Of a stretch of DNA of 23,562 nt, positions 10,778 to 17,988 are shown piece after piece. The stretch spans positions 1 to 23,562 of the forward strand of contig DASWHF010000174.1 of assembly GCA_036393295.1 (NCBI GenBank). The letters are read 5' to 3'. The notes beneath the pieces are model-generated. The model was given only the letters and a program-made list of their open reading frames with translations. It had not been told where the DNA came from and searched no databases. Position numbers and translations under genes: made by a program. This DNA is from DASWHF01 sp036393295 (GTDB taxonomy: Bacteria; Pseudomonadota; Gammaproteobacteria; Acidiferrobacterales; UBA6901). The first letter of the stretch is position 1. Every line of letters starts with the position of its first letter.

Positions 10778-11972
10778 AGCCGGCGTTACCGTCCCCGCCC
10801 CGCAGGCCGTCGCCCGGCGCAGCTATGCCGCGCGCCTGGCGCGCGAGGTGCTCGTGCAGTGGGGCGCGCGCCTGGGGCTGGCGTGGATCGGGCTGCTGGT
10901 GCTGGCGGCGGTGCTCGCGCCGTGGCTGGCCAACAGCCACCCGCTGCTGCTCAGCGAGCAGGGGCGCGTGGCGAGCCCGATGCTGCGGTTTCTCACACCC
11001 GGCGACGTCACCCTGCTGGCGGCGTTCCTCGCCGCCGTGGTGCTGCTGCCGCTGCATCGGCTGCGCCTGCGTACGCGGCTGGCGGCGTTCGCGGGGGCGA
11101 CGACGCTGGCCGGCGCGCTGGCCTGGGCCTTCGTTTCGCCGCCGCCGATCGCCATCTACGAGCAGTACCGGGTCAACGAGGCGGCGGGCGCCTACGATTG
11201 GGTGGTGCGCGCGCCCATCCCGTACTCGCCGCGGGACTACCTGCGCGACACCGGCGACACCGGCCTCACGGCGCCGCTCGCCGATCCGGGGCGCGTGCAC
11301 TGGTTCGGCACCGACGAGAACGGCGCCGACGTGCTGTCGCGCATGATCCACGCCTCGCGCATCGCGCTCGGCATCGGCTTCGTGGCCACCGGCATCGCCA
11401 TGCTGATCGGCGTGATGATCGGCGGCCTGATGGGCTACTTCTCCGGCGTGGTGGACATGATCGGCATGCGCCTGGTGGAGATCTTCGAGGCCATCCCCAC
11501 GCTGTTCCTGCTGCTCACCTTCGTGGCCTTCTTCGGGCGCAGCCTGTACCTGATGATGGTGATCATCGGCATCACCGCCTGGCCGGGGTTCGCGCGCTAC
11601 GTGCGCGCCGAGTTCCTGCGGCTGCGCCAGCAGGACTTCGTGCAGGCGGCGATTGCCTGCGGCTTGCCGCTGCGCTCGGTGCTGTTCCGGCATATGCTGC
11701 CGAACGGCGTGGCCCCGGTGCTGGTGGCGGCCAGCTTCGGCGTGGCCTCGGCGATCCTGGCCGAGGCGGTGCTGAGCTTCCTGGGTCTCGGGCTGGTGGA
11801 CGAGCCCTCCTGGGGGCAGATGCTCAACCAGGCGGTGCAGGCGGCGGTGTTCAACTGGTGGATGGCGGTGTTCCCCGGCGGGGCGATCTTTTTGACGGTG
11901 TTCGCCTACAACCTGGTGGGCGAGTCGCTGCGCGACGCCATCGATCCCTATTTGAAAAAGACCGCGACTTAA
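10770..11972 (+). CDS. yejE: Peptide ABC transporter permease, YejE/DppC type, with extra N-terminal helices
   Basis: This is the second membrane subunit of the importer. The 400 residues exceed the ~340 of E. coli YejE. A first helix at about 37-53 is followed by an added hydrophobic block at about 80-125 that is not usual in DppC-type proteins. Then come the conserved HWFGTDENGADVLSR segment, the core helices, the EAA-type loop (RAEFLRLRQQDFVQAAIACGL, written in two parts: RAEFLRLRQQDF and VQAAIACGL), and the ending SLRDAIDPYLKK. The start ATG overlaps the end of the yejB-like gene by 8 bp. A gap of 96 bp holding an inverted repeat separates it from the ATPase gene. Confidence 0.88.
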   Translation: MTEAGVTVPAPQAVARRSYAARLAREVLVQWGARLGLAWIGLLVLAAVLAPWLANSHPLLLSEQGRVASPMLRFLTPGDVTLLAAFLAAVVLLPLHRLRLRTRLAAFAGATTLAGALAWAFVSPPPIAIYEQYRVNEAAGAYDWVVRAPIPYSPRDYLRDTGDTGLTAPLADPGRVHWFGTDENGADVLSRMIHASRIALGIGFVATGIAMLIGVMIGGLMGYFSGVVDMIGMRLVEIFEAIPTLFLLLTFVAFFGRSLYLMMVIIGITAWPGFARYVRAEFLRLRQQDFVQAAIACGLPLRSVLFRHMLPNGVAPVLVAASFGVASAILAEAVLSFLGLGLVDEPSWGQMLNQAVQAAVFNWWMAVFPGGAIFLTVFAYNLVGESLRDAIDPYLKKTAT

Positions 11973-11986
11973 GGAGGGCCAAAGGC

Positions 11987-12052
11987 GAGTAACGAGTGGC
12001 TAGTAGCTAGAAAAAGCGGGAGCCGTTTCTAGCCACTCGCCACTAGCTACTC
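11987..12052. repeat. Imperfect 27-bp inverted repeat inside the transporter operon
   Basis: The arms at 11987-12013 and 12026-12052 match at 23 of 27 positions when one is inverted, with a 12-nt loop. Both are built from the degenerate unit GAGTGGCTAG / GAGTAGCTAG. The base composition (rich in TAG and CTAG) is unlike the surrounding GC-rich genes. It lies between the yejE-like stop and the yejF-like ribosome-binding site, so the transcript would carry a long hairpin. This may be an inserted repeat or an mRNA processing or stability element. Confidence 0.75.
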
Positions 12053-12068
12053 AACTAAAGGATCATTC

Positions 12069-13736
12069 ATGCTGCTTGAAGTCAAAAACCTGAAGACGTA
12101 TCTGCGCGCCGGCGACCGCATCGTCAAGGCCGTGGACGACGTCAGCTTCCACATCGACAAGGGCGAGACCTTCTGCCTGGTGGGGGAGTCCGGCAGCGGC
12201 AAGTCGGTCACCGCGCTGTCGGTGATCCAGCTGCTGCCGCGCGACGTCAGCAGCCATCCCGGCGGCGAGGTCCTGTTCGACTGGCGCCGCGACCACGGCG
12301 GCGTGGAGCGGGTGGACCTGCTGCGCCTGCCGGAGGAGCAGCGGCGCGCGATTCGCGGCGCGCGCATCGCCATGATCTTCCAGGAGCCCATGACCTCGCT
12401 CAACCCGGTGTTCACCGTGGGCGACCAGATCGTCGAGGCGCTGCAGCTCCATCGCCCGGAGCTCAGCCACGCCGAGGCGCGCGAGCGTGCCATCGAGGCG
12501 CTCGCCCAGGTGCAGATTCCCAATCCCGCCGAGCGCATCGCCGAGTATCCCCACCGGCTCTCCGGCGGCCAGCGCCAGCGCGTAATGATCGCCATGGCCA
12601 TGGCCTGCGAGCCCGACCTGCTGATCGCCGACGAGCCCAGCACCGCGCTCGACGTCACCGTGCAGGCCGAGATCCTGCGGCTCATGCGTGCGCTGCAGGA
12701 GCGTACCGGCATGAGCATCCTGTTCATCACCCACGACTTCGGCGTGGTGTCGCAGATGGCGCGCCGCCTGGCGGTGATGCGGCTCGGCAGGATCGTCGAG
12801 ACCGGCACCCTGGACGAGGTGCTGCATCGCCCGCAGCACGCCTACACCCGTCAGCTCCTGGAGGCGCTGCCGGAAAACCTCAAGCGCAAGCGCGACGCCG
12901 CGCGCCGGGAGCCGGCGGCGACGAGCGCGCCACGGCGCGCCGACGGCGCGCTCATCGACCTGCGCGGCCTCAAGATCCACTTTCCGGTGCGCAAGGGGCT
13001 GCTGCGCCGGGTGGTGGATCAGGTGAAGGCGGTGGACGGCATCGATCTGTCCATTCCGCAGGGGCGCATCCTGGCCTTGGTGGGGGAGTCCGGTTGCGGC
13101 AAGACCACCCTCGGGCGCGCCATCCTGCGCCTGGTGGACGCCACCGCCGGGCAGGTGCGCTTCGACGGCAGCGACATCACGCGCCTGCCGCGCAAGGCGC
13201 TGCGGCCCTTCCGCCGCCGCATGCAGATCATCTTCCAGGACCCGGTGTCCTCGCTGAACCCGCGGCTGACGGTGGCCGCTACCCTCACCGAGCCCATGGC
13301 GGTGCACGGCATCGGCCGGGACGCCGACGAACGCCTGGAGCTGGCCGCGCGCGTGCTGGAGCAGGTGCAGCTCGAGCCGGAGCACTTGTGGCGCTATCCG
13401 CACGAGTTCTCGGGCGGGCAGCGCCAGCGCATCGGCATCGCCCGGGCGCTGGTACTGGACCCGAGTTTCATCGTCTGCGACGAGGTCACCAGCGCCCTGG
13501 ACGTGTCGGTGCAGGCCGAGATCCTTGAAATCCTGCTGCGCCTGCGCGACAGCCGCAACCTCACGCTGCTGTTCATCACCCACAACATCGGCGTAGTGGA
13601 GTACGTGGCCGACGAGATGGCGGTGATGCACGACGGCCGCATCGTCGAGTACGGCCCGACCGAGCGTGTCTCGACCCGCCCCGAGCACCCCTATACGCAG
13701 CGGCTGCTGGCGGCGGTGCCGCGGGTGAGTCTGTAG
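12069..13736 (+). CDS. yejF: Peptide ABC transporter, fused tandem ATPase (YejF type)
   Basis: This cytoplasmic protein supplies both ATPase halves of the importer in one 555-residue chain (E. coli YejF 529). In the first half, Walker A is GESGSGKS at 39-46, the signature LSGGQ at 164-168, and Walker B LLIADEPSTALD. In the second half, Walker A is GESGCGKT at 339-346, the signature FSGGQ at 447-451, and Walker B FIVCDEVTSALD. Switch histidines are seen as FITHDFG and FITHNIG. Each half has the C-terminal oligopeptide-transporter extension (HAYTRQLLEALP and HPYTQRLLAAVP). The single fused ATPase, with separate permeases, is why the operon is assigned to the Yej group and not to Dpp or Opp. The ribosome-binding site AAAGGA precedes the ATG. 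It ends facing the mltD gene. Confidence 0.9.
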   Translation: MLLEVKNLKTYLRAGDRIVKAVDDVSFHIDKGETFCLVGESGSGKSVTALSVIQLLPRDVSSHPGGEVLFDWRRDHGGVERVDLLRLPEEQRRAIRGARIAMIFQEPMTSLNPVFTVGDQIVEALQLHRPELSHAEARERAIEALAQVQIPNPAERIAEYPHRLSGGQRQRVMIAMAMACEPDLLIADEPSTALDVTVQAEILRLMRALQERTGMSILFITHDFGVVSQMARRLAVMRLGRIVETGTLDEVLHRPQHAYTRQLLEALPENLKRKRDAARREPAATSAPRRADGALIDLRGLKIHFPVRKGLLRRVVDQVKAVDGIDLSIPQGRILALVGESGCGKTTLGRAILRLVDATAGQVRFDGSDITRLPRKALRPFRRRMQIIFQDPVSSLNPRLTVAATLTEPMAVHGIGRDADERLELAARVLEQVQLEPEHLWRYPHEFSGGQRQRIGIARALVLDPSFIVCDEVTSALDVSVQAEILEILLRLRDSRNLTLLFITHNIGVVEYVADEMAVMHDGRIVEYGPTERVSTRPEHPYTQRLLAAVPRVSL

Positions 13737-13837
13737 GGCGGAGAAAAAGAACCGAAGTTTCGGCGCGCCGACGGGGCGGTGCGTTGTCGGGGGATCGGGA
13801 TGCGCTGCGCCGTCGGGGCCGCGCCGGGCGCCGCCGG

Positions 13838-15304
13838 CTAACCCGGACCGTTGACCGCCAGGGCGGCGGACGGACCGGAGTTGGTCCAGATGTGCAGGCG
13901 CTGGCCGCGGCGCAGGATGTCGCCGGCCTCCATCAGGTTCCACTGGCGCAGCTGGTGGACGTAGACGTTGTAGCGGCGTGCGATGCCCCACAGCGTGTCG
14001 CCGGCGCGCACCTTATGCACCACCTTGACCTTGCCCGAGGTGTTGGCGGCGACGTGCTGCGCCCGCGGGCGGGTCGCGGCGGTGCGGCTGGCCGAGACCG
14101 GGATCAACAAGTCCTGGCCGACGCGCAGGAAGCTGCCGCGCAGATTGTTGGCGGTCTTGATGGCGTCGATGCTGACCCGGTAGCGGCGCGAGATCTCGCT
14201 CAAGGTGTCGCCGCGGCGCACCGCGTGGTGCCCCCATTTCACGCGCTCGGTCTCCGGCAGCGCGCTTAAGCCGGCAATCAGGGCGTCCTTCTTGTCGGCC
14301 GGCACCAGCAGGTGGTGCGGACCGTTGGGATCGGTGATCCATTGGCGATAGGCCGGGTTGATGCGATAGAGCTCGTCGACCGGCATGTCGGCGAGCCGTG
14401 CGATGACGCCGAGGTCGATCTGCGAGCCGGCGTCGACGCTGGCAAAATAGGGCTCGTTGGGGATCGACGCCAGCGTGAGGTTGTATTTTTCCGGGTCGCT
14501 CACGATGTTGACGATCGCGATCAGCTTCGGCACGTAGTTGCGCGTTTCGCGCGGCAGCGGCAGGTGCTCGTAGTCGGTGGGTTTGCCGTGGCGCGCGTTC
14601 TGCGCCCTCAGCCGCGCCACCTTGCCCTCGCCGCAGTTGTAGGCGGCCAGCGCCAGGTGCCAGTCGCCGTCGAAGTCCTTGTTGAGCTTCTCCAGATAGT
14701 CCAGCGCCGCCTGCGTGGAGGCCATGACGTCGCGCCGGCCGTCGTACCACCAGTTGGCCTTGAGGCCGTACAGGCGGCCGGTCGAGGGGATGAACTGCCA
14801 CAGGCCGACGGCGCGGGCGCGCGAGTAGGCGTGCGGCTGGTAGGCGCTCTCGATCGCCGGCAGCAGCGCGATTTCCATCGGCATGCCGCGCTTCTCGACT
14901 TCCTCGACGATGTAATAGAGGTACAGCTGGGCGCGATCCACCATTTTCGCCATGTATTCGGGATTGCGCGCGAACCACTGCTCGTGGCGCTCGATCAGGT
15001 GGCTGTCGAACGGGGCGAGGTGCAGGCCGTCGCGGATGCGTTCCCACAGATCGGCGTGCTCGTGGGGCGCCACCGATGCCGGCGCTTCGATGGTGCTCTT
15101 CGCGGACGCCTTCGTCGCCTCGGGCGTCGGGGTGTCGGCCGCGCCGTCGGCGGCGGCTGCCGTGATCGGCTCCGGGCCGAGCGTGGCGGTGTCGGTGCCG
15201 AGCGTGGCGCAGCCGCCGAGCATCGCCAGCGTGGCGAGGAGGCTTAACGGGGAACACGGGAGGCGTGGGCGCGCGCGGGCGCCGGCATTTGTTGTTTGTC
15301 TCAT
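13838..15304 (-). CDS. mltD: MltD, membrane-bound lytic murein transglycosylase D (lipoprotein)
   Basis: MltD cleaves the glycan strands of peptidoglycan to 1,6-anhydromuropeptides from the inner face of the outer membrane. The chosen ATG at 15304 gives 488 residues; a TTG three codons upstream is possible. The signal peptide ends in a lipobox LGGC with the lipidated cysteine at C32. A low-complexity Ala/Thr linker follows. The SLT domain spans about 100-270 with catalytic glutamate E152 in LLPAIESAYQP and the family strings GLWQFIPSTG and ALAAYNCGEGKV. Two LysM domains at about 359-402 and 429-473 bind peptidoglycan; E. coli MltD also has LysM repeats. gloB lies directly upstream on the same strand, a conserved pairing. 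Neither start has a clear ribosome-binding site. Confidence 0.94.
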   Translation of the reverse strand: MRQTTNAGARARPRLPCSPLSLLATLAMLGGCATLGTDTATLGPEPITAAAADGAADTPTPEATKASAKSTIEAPASVAPHEHADLWERIRDGLHLAPFDSHLIERHEQWFARNPEYMAKMVDRAQLYLYYIVEEVEKRGMPMEIALLPAIESAYQPHAYSRARAVGLWQFIPSTGRLYGLKANWWYDGRRDVMASTQAALDYLEKLNKDFDGDWHLALAAYNCGEGKVARLRAQNARHGKPTDYEHLPLPRETRNYVPKLIAIVNIVSDPEKYNLTLASIPNEPYFASVDAGSQIDLGVIARLADMPVDELYRINPAYRQWITDPNGPHHLLVPADKKDALIAGLSALPETERVKWGHHAVRRGDTLSEISRRYRVSIDAIKTANNLRGSFLRVGQDLLIPVSASRTAATRPRAQHVAANTSGKVKVVHKVRAGDTLWGIARRYNVYVHQLRQWNLMEAGDILRRGQRLHIWTNSGPSAALAVNGPG

Positions 15305-15312
15305 GTCATTCA

Positions 15313-15341
15313 ATACTAGAGTGCGGTCAGGGGAGCGTCAA
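15313..15341 (-). promoter_or_regulatory. Candidate sigma-70 promoter of mltD
   Basis: On the minus strand TTGACG (15336-15341, 5 of 6) and TAGTAT (15313-15318, 4 of 6) are 17 bases apart. The expected transcription start falls within a few bases of the mltD ATG (15304), which also lacks a ribosome-binding site, so the mRNA could be leaderless or nearly so. The 10-mer TCAATACTAG (plus strand) overlaps the -10 box at 15310-15319 and is repeated at 15349-15358. Confidence 0.5.
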
Positions 15342-15395
15342 CCAATTATCAATACTAGGAAATCCAGCCAGAACCCGCCGGACCGGACCCGCCTC

Positions 15396-16172
15396 TCATC
15401 CTCTGTAATGATCCTTCCATCGGCGCAGCGCGGCGAACACCGCCGCCGGATCGGCGAGCGTCGTGCCGGCCTCGCGTTCGGCGGCGGCGCGCACCGCCGG
15501 CTCCCCGGAACGCAGGAACGGGTTGATGCGGCGCTCCAGACCGATGGTCGAGGGCAGGGACGGGCGGTCGGCGGCGCGCAGCGCCTCGACGGTTTTCAGA
15601 TGCGCGGCGATGTCGGGGTTGTCGGGCTCGACCCGGCGGGCGAAGCCGAGGTTGGCGCGGGTGTATTCGTGCCCGCAGTAGACCTGTGTCTCCGGCGGCA
15701 GCGCCGCGAGCCGCGTGAGCGAGGCGTGGAGCTGCGCCGCCGTGCCCTCGAACAGCCGGCCGCAACCGGCCGAGAACAGGGTATCGCCGCAGAACAGCAG
15801 GCCGTGGCCGACGTAGGCGATATGGCCGGCGGTATGGCCCGGAACATCGAGGACGCGGAAATTGAGGCCCAAATCGTCGAGCGCCGCGCGGTCGCCGTCG
15901 GCGAGCGGCACCGTGACGGCGGCGATGCGCTCGCGCGCGGGCCCGAACACCGGCACCGGGAAGCGCGCCGTGAGCGCGGCGACGCCGCCGACATGGTCGC
16001 CGTGGTGGTGGGTGCAGAGAATGGCGGCCAGCCTCAGGCCCGCGGCGTCGAGCGCCGCGAACACCGGATCGGCGTCGCCGGGATCGACCACGACCGCCCG
16101 GTCGGGCGCGGCGCCGCGCACGATCCAGATGTAGTTGTCCTCGAAGGCGCGGGCGTGTAAAACTTCCGTCAT
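15396..16172 (-). CDS. gloB: Hydroxyacylglutathione hydrolase (glyoxalase II)
   Basis: GloB hydrolyses S-lactoylglutathione to D-lactate and glutathione, the second step of methylglyoxal detoxification, in the cytoplasm. The start was set at the ATG at 16172 (MTEVLHARAFEDNYIWI); the frame stays open far upstream but antisense to the next gene. The resulting 258 residues fit the family (E. coli 251). Metal ligands of the metallo-beta-lactamase fold are all present: H55, H57, D59 and H60 in THHHGDH, H113 in PGHTAGH, D130 in FCGDTLF, and H168 in YCGHEYT. The C-terminal substrate-binding part includes NPFLR. It is divergent from the yafS-like gene with a 60-bp gap, and mltD follows on the same strand. 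Confidence 0.96.
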   Translation of the reverse strand: MTEVLHARAFEDNYIWIVRGAAPDRAVVVDPGDADPVFAALDAAGLRLAAILCTHHHGDHVGGVAALTARFPVPVFGPARERIAAVTVPLADGDRAALDDLGLNFRVLDVPGHTAGHIAYVGHGLLFCGDTLFSAGCGRLFEGTAAQLHASLTRLAALPPETQVYCGHEYTRANLGFARRVEPDNPDIAAHLKTVEALRAADRPSLPSTIGLERRINPFLRSGEPAVRAAAEREAGTTLADPAAVFAALRRWKDHYRG

Positions 16173-16232
16173 GGCCACAGTCTGAGAGCGCGCGCCGCGG
16201 CCGTCAACGCCCGCCGCGCGCCGGAGGCATCG

Positions 16233-17066
16233 ATGTCCGACGGGGTTCACGGTTTGCAGCAGCTCTCGGCACACCGCCGCAGCCTCAGCGCCTGGTTCGA
16301 GCGGCCGCTCGGCCGCGCGCTGCTGGCCGGCGAGGCCGAGCGGTTGGGCGCGATCCTGCCCAAGCTGTACGGCACGGTGGCGGTGCAGCTCGGCCGCGCC
16401 GGCAAGGTCGATCTGCTCGAGAGCTGCCAGGCGCCGACGCGCCTGGTCCTGGACGTGCCCTACGGCGCGCCGAGCGCGGCGCGCAGCTCGGTGCTGAGCA
16501 CGCTCGACGCGCTGCCGATCGACCAGCGCAGCGTCGACGTCGCGCTGCTGCCGCACGCGCTCGAGTTCGCGCCCGACCCGCACCAGGTGCTGCGCGAGGT
16601 GCAGCGGGTGCTGGCGCCCGAGGGCCATGTGGTGATCCTCGGTTTCAATCCCTTCAGTCTCTGGGGCGTGCGCAAGCTGGTGACGCGGCGCGGGCGGCGC
16701 GCGCCCTGGTGCGGCCAGTTCATCGGTCTGTTGCGCCTCAAGGACTGGCTCAAGCTGCTCGGCTTCGAGCTGGTCCAGGGCGGCATGCTGTTCTACCGGC
16801 CGCCGGTGGTCAGTCAACGCATCCTCGACCGCCTGCAGTTCCTCGATCGCATGGGCGACCGCTGGTGGCCCATGGGCGGCGCGGTCTATGTCGTGGTGGC
16901 GAAGAAGCGCGTGGTCGGCATGACGCCGTTGCGGCCGGCCTGGCGCAGCAGTGGCATGCTGAACGGTACGGTCGCGCGACCGGTCGCCTTCGTCGCCAAC
17001 CATCGCAGCGCCACCATCATCCCCTGGCCGCGGCGCGTGCCACGCAGGCGGAGCGCGCCGCGCTGA
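16233..17066 (+). CDS. yafS: SAM-dependent methyltransferase-like protein, YafS family
   Basis: This is a 277-residue protein of the class I methyltransferase type between gloB and rnhA, the conserved site of yafS. The ATG at 16233 has a strong GGAGG ribosome-binding site. Recognisable segments are SVDVALLPHALEFAPDPHQVLRE (in parts SVDVALLPHALEF and DPHQVLREVQRVL), which match the family motif around the acidic and hydrophobic post-I region, and VVILGFNPFSLWGVRKL. The glycine-rich SAM-binding motif I (GxGxG) is not visible: the expected place reads TRLVLDVPYGAPSAA. Family members share this weak motif, so SAM binding is inferred and the substrate is unknown. The C-terminal tail from about 240 is Arg/Pro-rich and probably disordered. 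Its stop codon overlaps the possible CTG start of rnhA. Confidence 0.8.
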   Translation: MSDGVHGLQQLSAHRRSLSAWFERPLGRALLAGEAERLGAILPKLYGTVAVQLGRAGKVDLLESCQAPTRLVLDVPYGAPSAARSSVLSTLDALPIDQRSVDVALLPHALEFAPDPHQVLREVQRVLAPEGHVVILGFNPFSLWGVRKLVTRRGRRAPWCGQFIGLLRLKDWLKLLGFELVQGGMLFYRPPVVSQRILDRLQFLDRMGDRWWPMGGAVYVVVAKKRVVGMTPLRPAWRSSGMLNGTVARPVAFVANHRSATIIPWPRRVPRRRSAPR

Positions 17067-17077
17067 ATACCGAGAAG

Positions 17078-17506
17078 GTGCATATCTATACCGACGGCGC
17101 CTGCCGCGGCAACCCAGGACCGGGCGGCTGGGGCGCGCTGCTGCGCTACGGCGACCACGAGAAGGAGCTGTACGGCGCCGAACGCGAGACCACCAACAAC
17201 CGCATGGAGCTCATGGCCGCCATCCAGGCGCTGGAATCCCTGAAGCGCCCCTGCGAGGTCGTGCTGACCACCGACTCCGAATACCTGCGCAAGGGGATCA
17301 CCGAGTGGATATCCGCCTGGAAGCGCCGCGGCTGGAAGACCGCCGACAAGAAGCCGGTCAAGAACCAGGACCTCTGGCAACGCCTCGAGGCCGCGACCCA
17401 CAAGCATCACATCCGCTGGCAGTGGATCAAGGGGCACAGCGGCCACGAGGAAAACGAGCGCGCCGACGCGCTGGCGAATCGGGCGATTGATGAGTTGTTG
17501 GCCTGA
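17078..17506 (+). CDS. rnhA: Ribonuclease HI
   Basis: RNase HI cuts the RNA strand of RNA-DNA hybrids, removing R-loops and primer remnants. All active-site residues are present. Numbered from the GTG start these are D6 (TDGACRGNPGPGG), E44 (NNRMELMAA), D66 (TTDSEY), H120 (KGHSGH) and D130 (ERADALAN), each exactly 4 less than in E. coli. The basic handle region WKRRGWKTADKKPVKNQDLW is also present. No ATG exists near the N-terminus. GTG at 17078 gives 142 residues but has a poorly spaced ribosome-binding site. CTG at 17063 gives 147 residues, has GGAG 9 nt upstream, and overlaps the TGA of the previous gene. I list the GTG as the conventional choice; the true start is uncertain. Co-transcription with the yafS-like gene is likely. 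Confidence 0.93.
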   Translation: MHIYTDGACRGNPGPGGWGALLRYGDHEKELYGAERETTNNRMELMAAIQALESLKRPCEVVLTTDSEYLRKGITEWISAWKRRGWKTADKKPVKNQDLWQRLEAATHKHHIRWQWIKGHSGHEENERADALANRAIDELLA

Positions 17507-17550
17507 GCCTCGCCGTCCCTTCCCGGTTTCTTTCTGATTGACGCTTTGAC

Positions 17551-17898
17551 GTAGGGTGGGCCTTGGCCCACCGCATCATTATCTTGCCGAATCGCCTGTC
17601 AGCGATGCTGAACCCCTACTTGCGGTTCCCGCACCGCGGGCGGGTTACTTTCTCTTGTCTCGCCAAGAGTTGATGTAGGGTGGGCCTTGGCCCACCGCAC
17701 TATTATCTTGTCGAATCGCCCGTCGGCGATGATGAACGGCTAATTGCGGGCTTCCGCGCCCGCGCGGCAGGTTACTTTTCTTTGCGCGCGCAAAGATAAA
17801 GTTACCCGCCTGCGGGGCGGGACCCGCAAGTACGGGTTATCATCGCCGATAGGCGATTCGACAAAGATAATATTACGGTGGGCCAAGGCCCACCCTAC
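17551..17898. repeat. Cluster of three REP-like repeats (two direct, one inverted) between rnhA and dnaQ
   Basis: Three copies of a repeat of about 110-120 bp fill most of the 482-bp rnhA-dnaQ gap: copy 1 at 17551-17660 (plus), copy 2 at 17675-17795 (plus) and copy 3 at 17780-17898 (minus). Each begins with GTAG at the foot of an 8-bp hairpin (stem GGTGGGCC, loop TT), then a conserved ATTATCTT, then a second hairpin ATCGCC/GGCGAT whose 4-nt loop varies, then TTGCGG and a third GC hairpin, and ends in a GTTACTTT block. Copies 2 and 3 meet head-to-head at the 16-bp palindrome CTTTGCGCGCGCAAAG (17780-17795) and form a 224-bp near-symmetric element. Copy 1 seems truncated. No coding capacity is convincing; the rest of the gap holds only the dnaQ upstream region. 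Confidence 0.85.
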
Positions 17899-17988
17899 GC
17901 TGGTTTCGCCAGGCGTACATGGGGGATGGCCCGACGAGGATCAACAATATAGAATACCGCCCACCCGACCCGGAGGACCCGCCGCCCG

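Noticed and set aside
16173..16232. Divergent promoter pair between gloB and the yafS-like gene
   Set aside because: A promoter must exist here or nearby, but the 60-bp GC-rich gap shows no credible -35/-10 pair on either strand.
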